DNA from: Sphingobium quisquiliarum P25
GTDB taxonomy: Bacteria; Pseudomonadota; Alphaproteobacteria; Sphingomonadales; Sphingomonadaceae
DNA: 56,643 nt
Direction of reading: 5' to 3'
NCBI RefSeq assembly: GCF_000445065.1
Contig: NZ_ATHO01000146.1
Span: 1 to 56,643, forward strand
The notes under the pieces are model-generated. The model was given only the letters and a program-made list of their open reading frames with translations. It did no database searches and was not told the DNA's origin. The translations under genes were made by a program, and so were the position numbers. Numbering within the stretch: the stretch's first letter is position 1; every line of letters begins with the position of its first letter. This document shows positions 17,788 to 29,107 of this stretch, piece by piece.

Positions 17788-18894
17788 TTGACCAACAGCC
17801 AATCCATGCTGGCAATCGGCCTCATGTCGGGCACATCGCGCGACGGCATCGACGCGGCGCTGATCGAGACGGACGGCCAGGGGCGGGTCACGCCCGCCGC
17901 CTTTCATGCAAAGGCCTATGGTGACGGCTTCCGCCTGCGCCTGACCGAAGCGTGCCAGCGCGCCATGGCCATGGAAAAGCCGGGGTTCGAGCCGCTGATC
18001 CATGCGGTGGAGGAGGAGTTGACGGCGTTGCATGTCGATGCCGTGGCGGACCTGCTCGGCCGCAGCGGGCATGTGGCGCAGGACATCTCCGTCATCGGCT
18101 TTCATGGACATACCGTCGCCCACCGCCCGGAATGGGGATGGACGTGGCAGATCGGCGATGGCCCGGCGCTGGCTGGCGCGTTCGGCATCCCGGTCGTCGG
18201 CGACCTGCGCAGCGCCGATGTGCGGGCAGGGGGGCAGGGCGCGCCCTTGCTGCCGGTCTATCACCGCGCGCTTGCCCAAGCCCTGCCCAAGCCCGTTGCC
18301 ATCCTGAACCTTGGCGGCGTCGCCAATGTGACGGCGGTCGGGCCGGGCGGATCGCTGATCGCCTTCGACACCGGCATGGCGAGCGGCCTTATCGACAATT
18401 GGATGCAGACGCATAGCGCCGCCGCCTTCGACACTGGCGGCCAGATCGCGGCGCGCGGGCAGGTGGACGAAGCCCTGCTTGGCGAGATGCTGGCCGACCC
18501 CTGGTTCGCTCTCGCCCCGCCCAAGAGCATCGACCGGGAGGCCTTTTCCGTCGACGCCGTGCGCGGCCTGGGTCTGGAGGACGGCGCGGCCACGCTCACC
18601 GCCTTTTCCGCCGCCGCCGTGGCGCGCGGGCTGGAGCATCTGCCCGAAAAGCCCCGGCGCATCTATGTCGCGGGGGGAGGGCGCCATAACGCCACCCTCA
18701 TGGCGATGCTCGGCGAACGGACCGGCGTGGACGTGCGGCCGGTGGACGATCTTGGCTGGGACGGCGACGCGCTGGAGGCGCAGGGCTTTGCCTATATGGC
18801 GGTACGGCACCTCAAGGGCCTGCCGATCAGCTTTCCCGGCACCACCGGAGCGCCGCGCGAGATGGCAGGCGGCGTGCTCTTTCCCCCCGCCTGA
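17788..18894 (+). CDS. anmK: Anhydro-N-acetylmuramic acid kinase
   Basis: A 368-residue kinase that opens and phosphorylates 1,6-anhydro-MurNAc released in cell-wall turnover, giving MurNAc-6-phosphate for recycling. Typical motifs are GLMSGTSRDGID at the start, VIGFHGHTVAHRPE, the NLGGVANVT loop and FDTGMASGLIDNW, with a closing VAGGGRHN segment. The start is TTG at 17788, well placed after GGAAGGA; an in-frame ATG at 17806 is the alternative. The length is normal. It is convergent with the CoxE-like gene, separated by 3 bases. Confidence 0.93.
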   Translation: MTNSQSMLAIGLMSGTSRDGIDAALIETDGQGRVTPAAFHAKAYGDGFRLRLTEACQRAMAMEKPGFEPLIHAVEEELTALHVDAVADLLGRSGHVAQDISVIGFHGHTVAHRPEWGWTWQIGDGPALAGAFGIPVVGDLRSADVRAGGQGAPLLPVYHRALAQALPKPVAILNLGGVANVTAVGPGGSLIAFDTGMASGLIDNWMQTHSAAAFDTGGQIAARGQVDEALLGEMLADPWFALAPPKSIDREAFSVDAVRGLGLEDGAATLTAFSAAAVARGLEHLPEKPRRIYVAGGGRHNATLMAMLGERTGVDVRPVDDLGWDGDALEAQGFAYMAVRHLKGLPISFPGTTGAPREMAGGVLFPPA

Positions 18895-18897
18895 CGA

Positions 18898-20073
18898 TCA
18901 GCGCTTACGGGTCAGTTCCCGCATGGCGGCATCGATGCCCTCGATGGTCAGCGGATACATGCGGTCGCTCATGATCTCGCGGATCATCCGGGTCGACTGG
19001 CTATAGTCCCAGTGCGCGCGAGGCAGCGGATTGAGCCACACGGCGGCGGGATAGGTATGCAGCAGCCGGCTCATCCACACGGAGCCCGCCTCATCGTTCA
19101 TATGTTCGACCGATCCGCCCGGATGCGCGATCTCATAGGGGCTCATGCTCGCGTCGCCGACCAGTATGACCTTATAGTCATGCCCATATTTGTGCAGTAT
19201 GTCCCAGGTCGGAATACGCTCTGAAAAGCGGCGCCGATTGTCCTTCCACACGCCTTCGTACAGGCAATTGTGGAAGTAGAAGAATTCCATATTCTTGAAT
19301 TCGCTGGTCGCGGCGGAAAACAGTTCCTCACACAGGCTGATGAACGGGTCCATCGATCCGCCGACGTCGAAGAACAGCAGCAGCTTCACCGCATTATGCC
19401 GCTCCGGCCGCATGCGGATGTCGAGCCAGCCCTGCCGTGCCGTGCCGCGGATGGTTTCGTCCAGGTCCAGTTCGCTCGCCGCGCCCTCCCTGGCGAAGCG
19501 GCGCAGGCGGCGCAGCGCCACCTTGATGTTGCGCGTGCCCAGTTCCTTGTCATTGTCCAGATTCTGGAACTCGCGCTTTTCCCACACCTTGATCGCGCGC
19601 TTGTGCCGGCTTTCCCCGCCGATCCGCACGCCTTCCGGGTTGTAGCCGCCATGGCCGAAGGGTGATGTGCCGCCGGTGCCGATCCACTTGCTGCCGCCCT
19701 GATGGCGTTCCTTCTGCTCCTCAAGCCGCTTCTTGAGCGTCTCCATGATCTCGTTCCAGGACCCCAGCGACTGGATCTTCTCCATTTCCTCAGGACTGAG
19801 ATATTTTTCCGCGACCAGCCGCAGCCATTCTTCCGGTATGTCCGCTTTGACCTCTTCGCCGCCCAGAACGCCTTTGAACACGCGGGCGAAGACCTGATCA
19901 AAGCGGTCCAGCAGCCCTTCATCCTTCACATAGGTGGCGCGGGCGAGATAATAGAATTCCTCCGGCTTCCACGCGATCACGTCGCGGTCAAGCGCCTCCA
20001 GCAGGAGCAGATGCTCCTTGATCCCGGCAGGGATACCGGCGGTGCGGAGCGCGTCTAGGAAGTTGAGCATCAT
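18898..20073 (-). CDS. CoxE-like VWA-domain protein (MoxR partner)
   Basis: A 391-residue protein. The N-terminal half is helical (MLNFLDALRTAGIPAGIKEH, then a charged linker with HQGGSKWIGTGGTSPFGHGG). The C-terminal half is a von Willebrand A domain with the metal-site motif in FFDVGGSM. CoxE-type proteins work with MoxR AAA+ ATPases in metal insertion or complex maturation. A MoxR gene lies 3 kb away on the same strand (23127-23972), with three unrelated genes between. Two adjacent ATGs (20073 and 20070) are possible starts. What this pair matures is unknown. Confidence 0.88.
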   Translation of the reverse strand: MMLNFLDALRTAGIPAGIKEHLLLLEALDRDVIAWKPEEFYYLARATYVKDEGLLDRFDQVFARVFKGVLGGEEVKADIPEEWLRLVAEKYLSPEEMEKIQSLGSWNEIMETLKKRLEEQKERHQGGSKWIGTGGTSPFGHGGYNPEGVRIGGESRHKRAIKVWEKREFQNLDNDKELGTRNIKVALRRLRRFAREGAASELDLDETIRGTARQGWLDIRMRPERHNAVKLLLFFDVGGSMDPFISLCEELFSAATSEFKNMEFFYFHNCLYEGVWKDNRRRFSERIPTWDILHKYGHDYKVILVGDASMSPYEIAHPGGSVEHMNDEAGSVWMSRLLHTYPAAVWLNPLPRAHWDYSQSTRMIREIMSDRMYPLTIEGIDAAMRELTRKR

Positions 20074-20199
20074 GACGCGGCCCTTGTCCGACAGGCGGAG
20101 GCAGGATGCAAGCATGGCCGGGAGGACACATTGTGTAAAAAATATTGCATTGCATCGTAAAGGCGGCACTATCCATCCAGTTAATGGGGACAACGTTCA

Positions 20200-21579
20200 T
20201 TGGGTAACGATGATTTGCTGGTCGGGCTGGGGGAACGGTCTGGCGACCTCGCGTTGCAATGCAGCGAAACGGCAGGGTTCCTCGGTGAGCTGACCGTGCG
20301 CATCCGGGAAGACTCGGCCCGCCTGTCCCAACTGCAATCCACCATGGAAACGCTTGCGGCCAGCCAGAATGAAAGCGTCGCGGCGGCGCAGGAACTCGGC
20401 CTGACGGCACGGCGCGCCGGGCACATCATCGCCGACGGGCATGAAGCCGTCACGACCGCACTGACGGAACTCAGCGGCCTTGTCGAGCATGTGACGGGCC
20501 TTGAAGGCCATCTGCGCCAGTTCCTGGACGTGATCGAGGCCGTGGGCGGCATATCCGAACAGCTTGCGGGCATCGCGCGGCAGACCCGCCTGCTGGGCGT
20601 CAACGCCGCGATCGAAGCGGCGCGCGGGGGCGAAGCGACCCAGGGCTTTGCCGTCGTCGCGGAGGAAATCCGCCGCCTCGCCGGGCAGGCGGGCGATGCG
20701 GCCGCGACGGTCGGCGACAAGCTCGGCCAGCTCGACCGCGATGCCCGCAGCCTGATCAGCGGGGTGGAGGCGAACATCGTGCGCGGCCGTGGCGTCAGCA
20801 CCCATATCGATATGTTGAGCGAGGCGGTGGTGGAGATCGCGTCCCTTGTCGCGCAATTTGGCGAACGGTCGGACGCGATCATGTCCTGCACCGATGCGGC
20901 CGACGCCGATGTCGCGGCGTTGCGTCAGGGCCTCGCGACCTTCAGCGGATCGGCGATCGAAAGCGCCTCTCGCGTGGAAACGGCGCGCGGACAGCTTGAA
21001 ACGCTGGAAGGCATGGCCAACGACATGCTGAACGCTGCGGCCCATGCCGGGCGGCCCACCCGCAACAGCCGCTACATCGCCTTCGCGGAAGAGGGGGCGG
21101 AGGAGGTTCAGCGGCTGATCGCGCAGGCGCTGGAGACCGGGGAACTGACCGCCGCCGCCCTGTTCGACACGGAATACCGCCCCATTGCCGGGTCCGATCC
21201 CGCGCAATATGAAAATGGCTTCTGCGCCTTTGCCGACCGGGTGATTCAGCCGATCCTTGACCGCAGAACGGCGCAGGACGATGCGATCGTGGGGTGCTGC
21301 CTCATCGACATCAATGGCTATCTGCCCACCCATATCAGCGTGCGCAGCCTGCCGCAGCGGCCGGGCCAGCCCCGCTGGAACATCGAACATTCGCGCAACC
21401 GCCAGATTTTCATGGACAGCCAGACCCGCCGGGCGCTGAACGGAGAGGGCGACTTCTTCCTCTTCACCTACCGGCAGGATCTGGGCGAGGGGCGCTACCG
21501 GGCGCTGCGCAGCGTCTTCGTGCCGCTCAGCTTTCGCGGCAGGCGCTGGGGCCTTTACGAGGTCGGCTATCTGATCTGA
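20200..21579 (+). CDS. Soluble MCP-like chemoreceptor protein with C-terminal sensor region
   Basis: A 459-residue protein without signal peptide or membrane segment. Residues ~10-280 form a long coiled coil containing the receptor hairpin tip (LLGVNAAIEAARGGEATQGF, then AVVAEEIRRLAGQAGD) around 132-166, the CheA/CheW-contacting region of methyl-accepting proteins. Residues ~285-459 form a globular region (FDTEYRPIAGSDP, VGCCLIDINGYLPTH, RSVFVPLSFRGRRWG) that looks like a Cache/PAS-like sensor placed after the signalling domain. The start is TTG at 20200, with GGGGA about 10 bases upstream. It is divergent from the CoxE-like gene. A cytoplasmic signal is inferred. Confidence 0.82.
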   Translation: MGNDDLLVGLGERSGDLALQCSETAGFLGELTVRIREDSARLSQLQSTMETLAASQNESVAAAQELGLTARRAGHIIADGHEAVTTALTELSGLVEHVTGLEGHLRQFLDVIEAVGGISEQLAGIARQTRLLGVNAAIEAARGGEATQGFAVVAEEIRRLAGQAGDAAATVGDKLGQLDRDARSLISGVEANIVRGRGVSTHIDMLSEAVVEIASLVAQFGERSDAIMSCTDAADADVAALRQGLATFSGSAIESASRVETARGQLETLEGMANDMLNAAAHAGRPTRNSRYIAFAEEGAEEVQRLIAQALETGELTAAALFDTEYRPIAGSDPAQYENGFCAFADRVIQPILDRRTAQDDAIVGCCLIDINGYLPTHISVRSLPQRPGQPRWNIEHSRNRQIFMDSQTRRALNGEGDFFLFTYRQDLGEGRYRALRSVFVPLSFRGRRWGLYEVGYLI

Positions 21580-21597
21580 CGCGCGGGCCTGCCGCGA

Positions 21598-22620
21598 TCA
21601 GTTCGCCTTGTCCTGCGCATGGCGCACCGTGACCTTGCCGTTGGCGGCATAATCGGCGGTGCTGCTGGCCTGTGCGATTTGCGGGTCCTTGCCGTTCAGC
21701 ATGGCGGCAATCTGCTGCGCGCCGGGCAGCCGTGCGTAGGTGCCGTAGAAATCGGTGCGGCCAACCGAATGGATCGACAGCCGGTAACCCCGGCCGCTGG
21801 CCGTCCGGTCAAAGGCCAGCACTGTGCCCATGTCATCGGCCGGGATGATGACGGGGCCATCCTTGACGCCCTGCGCCTGCAACATCTCGTAGGAACCGTC
21901 CGCCGTTTCGATGCGGCTGCGAACGCACAGGGCCGCGCCGCCTTCCGGCTTCAACGCCAGATCGTCCGCGCCCGCCGCCCGTGCGGATGCGCTGTCGGCG
22001 CAATCGGCATAGCTCACCGCCCTGGTCGAATGGATCGACGCCGCATCGTCAAAGCGCAGGGAGGACAACATGCCGTCAAGCCCGGCCAGCACCTCGCGCT
22101 GGCGCTCCGCCGGGCCCGTCACGCGAATCTTCGCCAGCCAGCGGCCCGCATGCACGAAAGCCGCAGCCGTGGTCAGCGCGCCATCGGCCGCATCTTCATA
22201 TACCGCCCTGATCGCTCCGCCATCGCGCCCGCCAACGCGCACCGTGTCATAGGCCGTGCGGCGCGTCTTCGCACCGAAACGGCTCATGATCGCCTTGTCG
22301 GTCATGTAGGCCGCCAGCGAAGCGTCGGCATAGCTTGGCAGATAGATGTAGAGCGTCGCCTGGATCGCGCCGTCCTGCGAGAGATATTGGGCATAATTGT
22401 CGATGCCGCTGCCGCCGTTGGACGCTTCCCCGCTCTTGGAGAGCGAAAGGCCGCCCGCCTGTTGAGGCGCGCTGATCCCCGCCGCGCCCGCGCGCAGCAT
22501 ATCGCCGGTGGCGGTCCACGCCTCCTGAACAGGCGCAGTTTCGTCCGCGCGCGCAGCGGCGGGCAGGGTCAAGGCCAGAACGGCCGAGATCATGGGCAAT
22601 GCATGGAGTCGCACTGGCAT
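21598..22620 (-). CDS. Secreted protein of unknown function
   Basis: A 340-residue protein with a clear signal peptide (MPVRLHALPMISAVLALTLP) and a cleavage site near ARADE. The mature part holds a region with WLAKIRVTGPAERQREVLAGL that recalls proteins assessing stress or lipoprotein assembly, but I cannot name a family. It contains paired cysteines (DCADS, LCVRSR). It probably sits in the periplasm or outer envelope. It is convergent with the MCP-like gene (18-base gap) and lies 82 bases downstream of the GFA gene. Base composition matches its neighbours. Confidence 0.7.
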   Translation of the reverse strand: MPVRLHALPMISAVLALTLPAAARADETAPVQEAWTATGDMLRAGAAGISAPQQAGGLSLSKSGEASNGGSGIDNYAQYLSQDGAIQATLYIYLPSYADASLAAYMTDKAIMSRFGAKTRRTAYDTVRVGGRDGGAIRAVYEDAADGALTTAAAFVHAGRWLAKIRVTGPAERQREVLAGLDGMLSSLRFDDAASIHSTRAVSYADCADSASARAAGADDLALKPEGGAALCVRSRIETADGSYEMLQAQGVKDGPVIIPADDMGTVLAFDRTASGRGYRLSIHSVGRTDFYGTYARLPGAQQIAAMLNGKDPQIAQASSTADYAANGKVTVRHAQDKAN

Positions 22621-22702
22621 CCTTCCTGATCCAGACCGTCTTCGCGCGGCCTTGAATGGAAAAGGCAGGATGACGCGGATTCAGCGCCACCGCAAGGGCT
22701 TG

Positions 22703-23116
22703 TCAGGATACCGGAGGAATTTGGGCCGGATAATGGGGCAGATCAGGATCGATATGCGCCCAATCGGGGGCCGTACTGGTCCAGATCACCGCTTGCGGGC
22801 CGATCAGCCCCGGATCGTCCAGCGCCCCGGCCCGGATGAACAGCAGATGCGGCCGCGATTCGGCAAGGCTGAACAGCGGGGTTCCGCATTGCGGGCAAAA
22901 TCCGCGCCGCATCCTGTTGCCGCTGTCCGCCACGCTCTCATGCCAGCGGACCTCGCCCTGCGTTTCGACCTTGTCCGCCGGGAAGCAGACGTTGACGGTT
23001 CCCGTTCCGCCGCCCAGATATTGGCACAGGCGGCACCAGCACATGCGCGCCGCCATCGGTTCCGCATCGATGCTGATGCGGACCGCACCGCATAAGCAAC
23101 CCGCTCCATGCGCCAT
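22703..23116 (-). CDS. GFA-family zinc protein (glutathione-dependent formaldehyde-activating-like)
   Basis: A 137-residue protein with the GFA zinc ligands: CLCGAV near the start, CWCRLC, and CPQCGTPLF. Family members bind zinc and some act on S-hydroxymethyl-glutathione, but most are uncharacterised, so the activity here is open. It begins 10 bases after the MoxR gene on the same strand, so the two are likely one transcript. No membrane segment or signal peptide is present. Confidence 0.88.
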   Translation of the reverse strand: MAHGAGCLCGAVRISIDAEPMAARMCWCRLCQYLGGGTGTVNVCFPADKVETQGEVRWHESVADSGNRMRRGFCPQCGTPLFSLAESRPHLLFIRAGALDDPGLIGPQAVIWTSTAPDWAHIDPDLPHYPAQIPPVS

Positions 23117-23126
23117 CAGCCGTCTC

Positions 23127-23972
23127 CTATCTGCCCTGCCGCCGCGCCATGAAGGCCAGCCGCTCGAACATCATGATATCCTGCTCATTCTTCAACAGCG
23201 CGCCGTGCAGCGGCGGGATCGCTTTGGCTGGATCACGATCCTGCAACACCTCCAGCGGCATATCCTCGGCCAGGATCAGTTTCAGCCAGTCGAGCAATTC
23301 GCTGGTGGAAGGCTTTTTCTTGAGGCCCGGCACCTCGCGTATCTCGTAGAAAATCTCCAGCGCGCGGCTGACCAATATCTTCTGAATGCCGGGAAAGTGG
23401 ACGTCGATGATCGCCTGCATCGTCTCGCGATCGGGAAATTTGATATAGTGGAAGAAGCAGCGGCGCAGGAAGGCGTCGGGCAGTTCCTTTTCATTGTTGG
23501 ACGTGATGACGACAACCGGCCGCTCCTTCGCCGCGACGGTCTCACCCGTCTCATAGACGTGGAACGCCATGCGATCGAGTTCCTGCAACAGGTCATTGGG
23601 AAACTCGATGTCCGCCTTGTCGATCTCGTCGATCAGCAGCACGGGCAGGGTGGGGGAGGTGAAGGCCTCCCACAGCTTGCCCTTGCGGATATAATTGCTG
23701 ATGTCATGGACGCGCGGATCGCCCAGCTGTCCATCGCGCAGGCGGGCCACGGCGTCATATTCATACAGGCCCTGATGCGCCTTGGTCGTGGACTTGACGT
23801 TCCATTCGATCAGCGGAGCGTTCAGCGCCTTGGCGATTTCCTGCGCCAGCACCGTCTTGCCCGTGCCCGGTTCGCCTTTCACCAGCAGGGGGCGGCGCAG
23901 CAGCACCGCTGCATTGACGGCGACCTTCAGATCATCGGTCGCGACATAATCTTCCGTACCTTCAAATCGCAT
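23127..23972 (-). CDS. MoxR-family AAA+ ATPase
   Basis: A 281-residue chaperone-type ATPase. Walker A is GEPGTGKTVLAQE near residues 38-50, Walker B is VLLIDEIDKAD, sensor 1 is VVITSNNEKELPDAFLRRC, and the start MRFEGTEDYVATDDL is typical. MoxR proteins work with a VWA-domain partner; the matching CoxE-like gene lies at 18898-20073. In related genomes the two are often neighbours, so the intervening genes may be later additions or an accepted arrangement here. The substrate complex is unknown. Confidence 0.92.
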   Translation of the reverse strand: MRFEGTEDYVATDDLKVAVNAAVLLRRPLLVKGEPGTGKTVLAQEIAKALNAPLIEWNVKSTTKAHQGLYEYDAVARLRDGQLGDPRVHDISNYIRKGKLWEAFTSPTLPVLLIDEIDKADIEFPNDLLQELDRMAFHVYETGETVAAKERPVVVITSNNEKELPDAFLRRCFFHYIKFPDRETMQAIIDVHFPGIQKILVSRALEIFYEIREVPGLKKKPSTSELLDWLKLILAEDMPLEVLQDRDPAKAIPPLHGALLKNEQDIMMFERLAFMARRQGR

Positions 23973-24320
23973 CGGCTCGTCCGCTTTTCCTGTTCGCTAC
24001 CGACCTAGGGAAAGCGGCTCGCGCCTGCAATGCGTTTGTCCCGGACCTCCTCTGGAATGGGCCGCGGGCCGTCTTCTGGCCCGTGCCCGGCCGGCGCTTG
24101 GCGCACGTCCGGCTCATGCCTCGGCTTAGGAACGATCGATGTTCAGGAGGCGGCTATCCGAGCCGAAAGCCCAGCGCAGCTAAAATGGTGGTTTTTCATG
24201 GCCCGGCGCGCATCCTGCTCTATTATGTGAGGACCGGAGGCGCGAAGAGCCGCCATTTGCAGGCTGCGAAACTGAATGCCCGTTGGTCCTGGTATGACGG
24301 GGCAGGCGGGGAGGGGAGGG
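23973..24320. other. Intergenic stretch without a recognisable gene
   Basis: 348 bases between the MoxR start and the end of the next minus-strand gene. Short open frames exist but have no family features or ribosome sites I trust. It contains a palindrome-like GGCCGCGGGCC near 24060 and a TCCTGGTATGACGG repeat fragment near 24287. It must hold the MoxR promoter; nothing more can be supported. Confidence 0.5.
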
Positions 24321-25001
24321 TCAGCGCCTCTGCTGGCGGATTTCGGCCCGCGCCTGCAACAGGTCCCACAGGCCCCGCTGCTGCGCCAGCAACTGCCGCG
24401 CGCCGAACTGTATCGCCCGGTCCGCCGCGTCATTGCCGCCAATGGCGCGGGCGACGGCCAGCGTCTCCGCCCGGTCCGGCAGGTCGCAGGCATGCGGCTC
24501 CAACCCGACGCGGATCGCCGCCATGTCCAGCCCGTGACGCACGGCGCGCCAGTCGAGCACCAGCGCGATCGCCGCCCCCATGGCGCAGCCGCGCCGGTCG
24601 GACTGGGCGAGCATGTCCAGGGCATGGCGTTGCTGGCTGACCACGGTTTCGCAATCGCTCTGCCCGGCGGTACTTGGGGCCGGACCTGCCGCCACCGTCA
24701 CCTGCGTCAGATAGGCCCGCTCCCGCGCAAAGGCTTCGGCTGACTGGACCAGCCAGGCGCGCGCCGCATTGTCGGCCGATCGCGTCGCGGCATGATCGAT
24801 CACGCCCGGATGGCGGCCATGCAGCAGGCATAGATAATGCGCCGCATCCGCCAGGTCGGCGAGCGTCAGCACCGCGTCCCGCCCGATCCCCGACCGGACA
24901 TTGGCGGCATGCGCATGGCCCGCGGTTCCGTCGGCTGCGACCAGCGCTTCCACGACCTGAGAAATGCCGCCCTGCGAATGGCGCGCTGCTGCTTGGCTCA
25001 T
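24321..25001 (-). CDS. Uncharacterised alpha-helical protein (sphingomonad type)
   Basis: A 226-residue soluble, alanine-rich helical protein (MSQAAARHSQGGISQVVEAL start) with histidines in DLADAAHYLCLLHGRHPG and HALDMLAQSDRRGCAMGAA. There is no signal peptide or membrane segment. I do not recognise a functional domain. Similar proteins near rpoD in sphingomonads are, to my memory, grouped as a DUF, but I cannot confirm which. It lies downstream of rpoD on the same strand, separated by the rpoD terminator. Confidence 0.65.
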   Translation of the reverse strand: MSQAAARHSQGGISQVVEALVAADGTAGHAHAANVRSGIGRDAVLTLADLADAAHYLCLLHGRHPGVIDHAATRSADNAARAWLVQSAEAFARERAYLTQVTVAAGPAPSTAGQSDCETVVSQQRHALDMLAQSDRRGCAMGAAIALVLDWRAVRHGLDMAAIRVGLEPHACDLPDRAETLAVARAIGGNDAADRAIQFGARQLLAQQRGLWDLLQARAEIRQQRR

Positions 25002-25082
25002 TGAAATTTCCCTATGCGGCGCAACCCGTTGCCGCTGAACCGGAAAGATAGGATGACGGGGTAAAAGAGCCGTTTACGGGGC

Positions 25083-25112
25083 AAAAAAAGAGCGGCCCGG
25101 AAGCCGCCCTTT
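25083..25112 (-). terminator. Rho-independent terminator of rpoD
   Basis: On the minus strand GGGCGGC-TTCCGG-GCCGCTC (one G-T pair) is followed by seven T. It lies 27 bases after the rpoD stop. Confidence 0.85.
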
Positions 25113-25138
25113 TCCTTCATTTCGCCGCGCCTGCGCCT

Positions 25139-27184
<2,046 letters not shown>

Positions 27185-27227
27185 TTATTCGCCTTAACTC
27201 CGCCGCCCCGGTGTCGGGACGATCAAA

Positions 27228-29105
27228 TCACATAATATCTTCGGACTGCGCCAGTTCCGCCAAGCGCTGGTCGTGATCCATCTTCAACCGATGGATACGC
27301 TGCTGCTCGGCAAAGGTCTCCTCATTGAGGTCTTCCCTTGCTCGTCTGGTGGCTTCCGCCAGCGCCGTCTCTAACTCCGGTCCTTGCGCCATCACCCGGA
27401 TAGCCTCCTCCAGATCGCGCGAAACGCGACTTGAATCGGTCTTCATCCTGTTGGGGGTGAATGTGAACGTGTCGGCCCGGAGCATTCCCTTCGCCATATT
27501 ATACACTTCACCTTGGCCCAATATGGTAAGGAGGCCCTCTGTTTCAACTGTTTCTTGCGTGAAGGACGCGGCCACCATCGCGCGCAGCAGTCCGGCCAGC
27601 GCCGAATCGCCGATATGCAGCGCCGAAAGCATCTCCCGGTGCAGCGCGATCTGCTCTGGATGGCGCAGCAGGCTGGCCAGCACCGCGCGCAGCAGCCGCT
27701 GCTCCATGCCGCTCATCCCGATGGCCCGCGCCTCGCTGCCGACCGGGGGCAGGGGGGGCTTCCAATTGCCCCGCCGGTCCCGCTGCCAGCCCTGGCGAGC
27801 GCCGCCGCCCCGCTGGTGCCGGGGGGCGCCCCCCTGTTCAGGCCGCGCGAAGAACAGCGCATCATAACGCTGCCGGAAAATCTGCACATAATGCGCCCGC
27901 ACATCGGGATGCGCGATGGCGCCGGTGATGGCGTTCAGCCGCTGCTTCAACGCCGCCCGCTGCTCCGGCGTGTCGAGCGGCGCGGCATTCTGCTCATGCT
28001 TCCACAGCCGCTCGACCAGCGGTTCCGCCGCGTCCAGCACCTGCTCCATCGCCGCAGGTCCCTCTGCCCGGATCAGGTCGTCGGGGTCCTGGCCCGCAGG
28101 CAGGGTCGCAAAGGCCAGGCTCATCCCCGGCCGCAACAACGGCAGCGCCCGCGCCGCCGCCCGGATCGCCGCCTTCTGCCCCGCCGCATCGCCATCGAAG
28201 CAGAGCACCGGCACATCCACCATCTTCCACAGCCGCTCGATCTGATGCTCGGTCAGCGCCGTGCCCAGCGGCGCGACCGCCTCGCCGAAACCGGCCTGGG
28301 CAAGGGCGATCACATCCATATAGCCCTCGACCACGATCACCCGCCCGCTCTGGCGGCTGGCGGGGGAGGCGCGATCGATATTGTAGAGCGTCCGCCCCTT
28401 GTCGAACAGCGGCGTATCCGGCGAATTCAGATATTTGGGCTCACCCTGGCCCAGGATGCGCCCGCCAAAAGCGATCACCCGCCCGCGAATATCCCGGATC
28501 GGCAGCATCAGCCGTCCCCGGAAACGGTCATAGCTCTCCCGCTCGCCATCAGGATCGATCAGCAACCCTGCCTCGATCAGCATCGCCTCGCCAAACTCCC
28601 CCAGCGCGCCTTTCAGCTTGCCCTTGGAGTCCGCCGAAAACCCAAAGCCGAAAGCCCGCTGCGTGGCCTCGCCAATCCCGCGCCGTTTCAGATACTCCCG
28701 CGCCTCGGCCCCTTCGATCCCGCCAAGCTGCTCCTCGAACAAGGCCTGCGCCGCCGCCATGACGTCATGCAGCCCCTTCGCCTTTTCCGCGCGCTTGGCC
28801 ATGCGTGGATCGGGCGCGGGCACATCCATCCCCGCCGCCGCCGCCAGTTCCTTCACCGCCTCTATGAAGGGCAGGCCGCGCTGATCCGTCATCCACCGGA
28901 TCGCATCCCCATGCGCCCCGCACCCGAAGCAATGGTAGAAGCCCTTCTCGTCATTGATGGTGAAGCTGGGCGTCTTCTCGTTATGAAAGGGGCAGCAGGC
29001 CTTATACTCGCGCCCCGCCTTCTGCACCTTCACCGTCCGCCCGATCAGCGTGGACAGCGACGTACGCATGCGCAGTTCGTCAAGGAAGGCGGGCGAGAGG
29101 CTCAC
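27228..29105 (-). CDS. dnaG: DNA primase DnaG
   Basis: A 625-residue primase that makes RNA primers at the fork. The CHC2 zinc finger spans residues ~37-63 (CCPFHNEKTPSF and HCFGCGAHGD). The Toprim domain holds VVEGYMDVIAL near 258-268, DGDAAG near 304 and DPDD near 341, all acidic metal ligands intact. The C-terminal DnaB-binding region follows. The start is GTG at 29105, with GGAGGGG eight bases upstream. That ribosome site is one arm of a perfect palindrome, so it could be masked. The gene begins two bases after the GIY-YIG stop and precedes rpoD by 43 bases. Confidence 0.96.
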   Translation of the reverse strand: MSLSPAFLDELRMRTSLSTLIGRTVKVQKAGREYKACCPFHNEKTPSFTINDEKGFYHCFGCGAHGDAIRWMTDQRGLPFIEAVKELAAAAGMDVPAPDPRMAKRAEKAKGLHDVMAAAQALFEEQLGGIEGAEAREYLKRRGIGEATQRAFGFGFSADSKGKLKGALGEFGEAMLIEAGLLIDPDGERESYDRFRGRLMLPIRDIRGRVIAFGGRILGQGEPKYLNSPDTPLFDKGRTLYNIDRASPASRQSGRVIVVEGYMDVIALAQAGFGEAVAPLGTALTEHQIERLWKMVDVPVLCFDGDAAGQKAAIRAAARALPLLRPGMSLAFATLPAGQDPDDLIRAEGPAAMEQVLDAAEPLVERLWKHEQNAAPLDTPEQRAALKQRLNAITGAIAHPDVRAHYVQIFRQRYDALFFARPEQGGAPRHQRGGGARQGWQRDRRGNWKPPLPPVGSEARAIGMSGMEQRLLRAVLASLLRHPEQIALHREMLSALHIGDSALAGLLRAMVAASFTQETVETEGLLTILGQGEVYNMAKGMLRADTFTFTPNRMKTDSSRVSRDLEEAIRVMAQGPELETALAEATRRAREDLNEETFAEQQRIHRLKMDHDQRLAELAQSEDIM

Positions 29106-29107
29106 TA

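Noticed and set aside
22836-24008. 390-residue plus-strand frame across the GFA and MoxR genes
   Set aside because: Antisense to two recognisable genes and without motifs.
24030-24320. Small plus-strand genes in the MoxR upstream gap
   Set aside because: Short frames lack ribosome sites and conserved features; they are kept as an unannotated gap.
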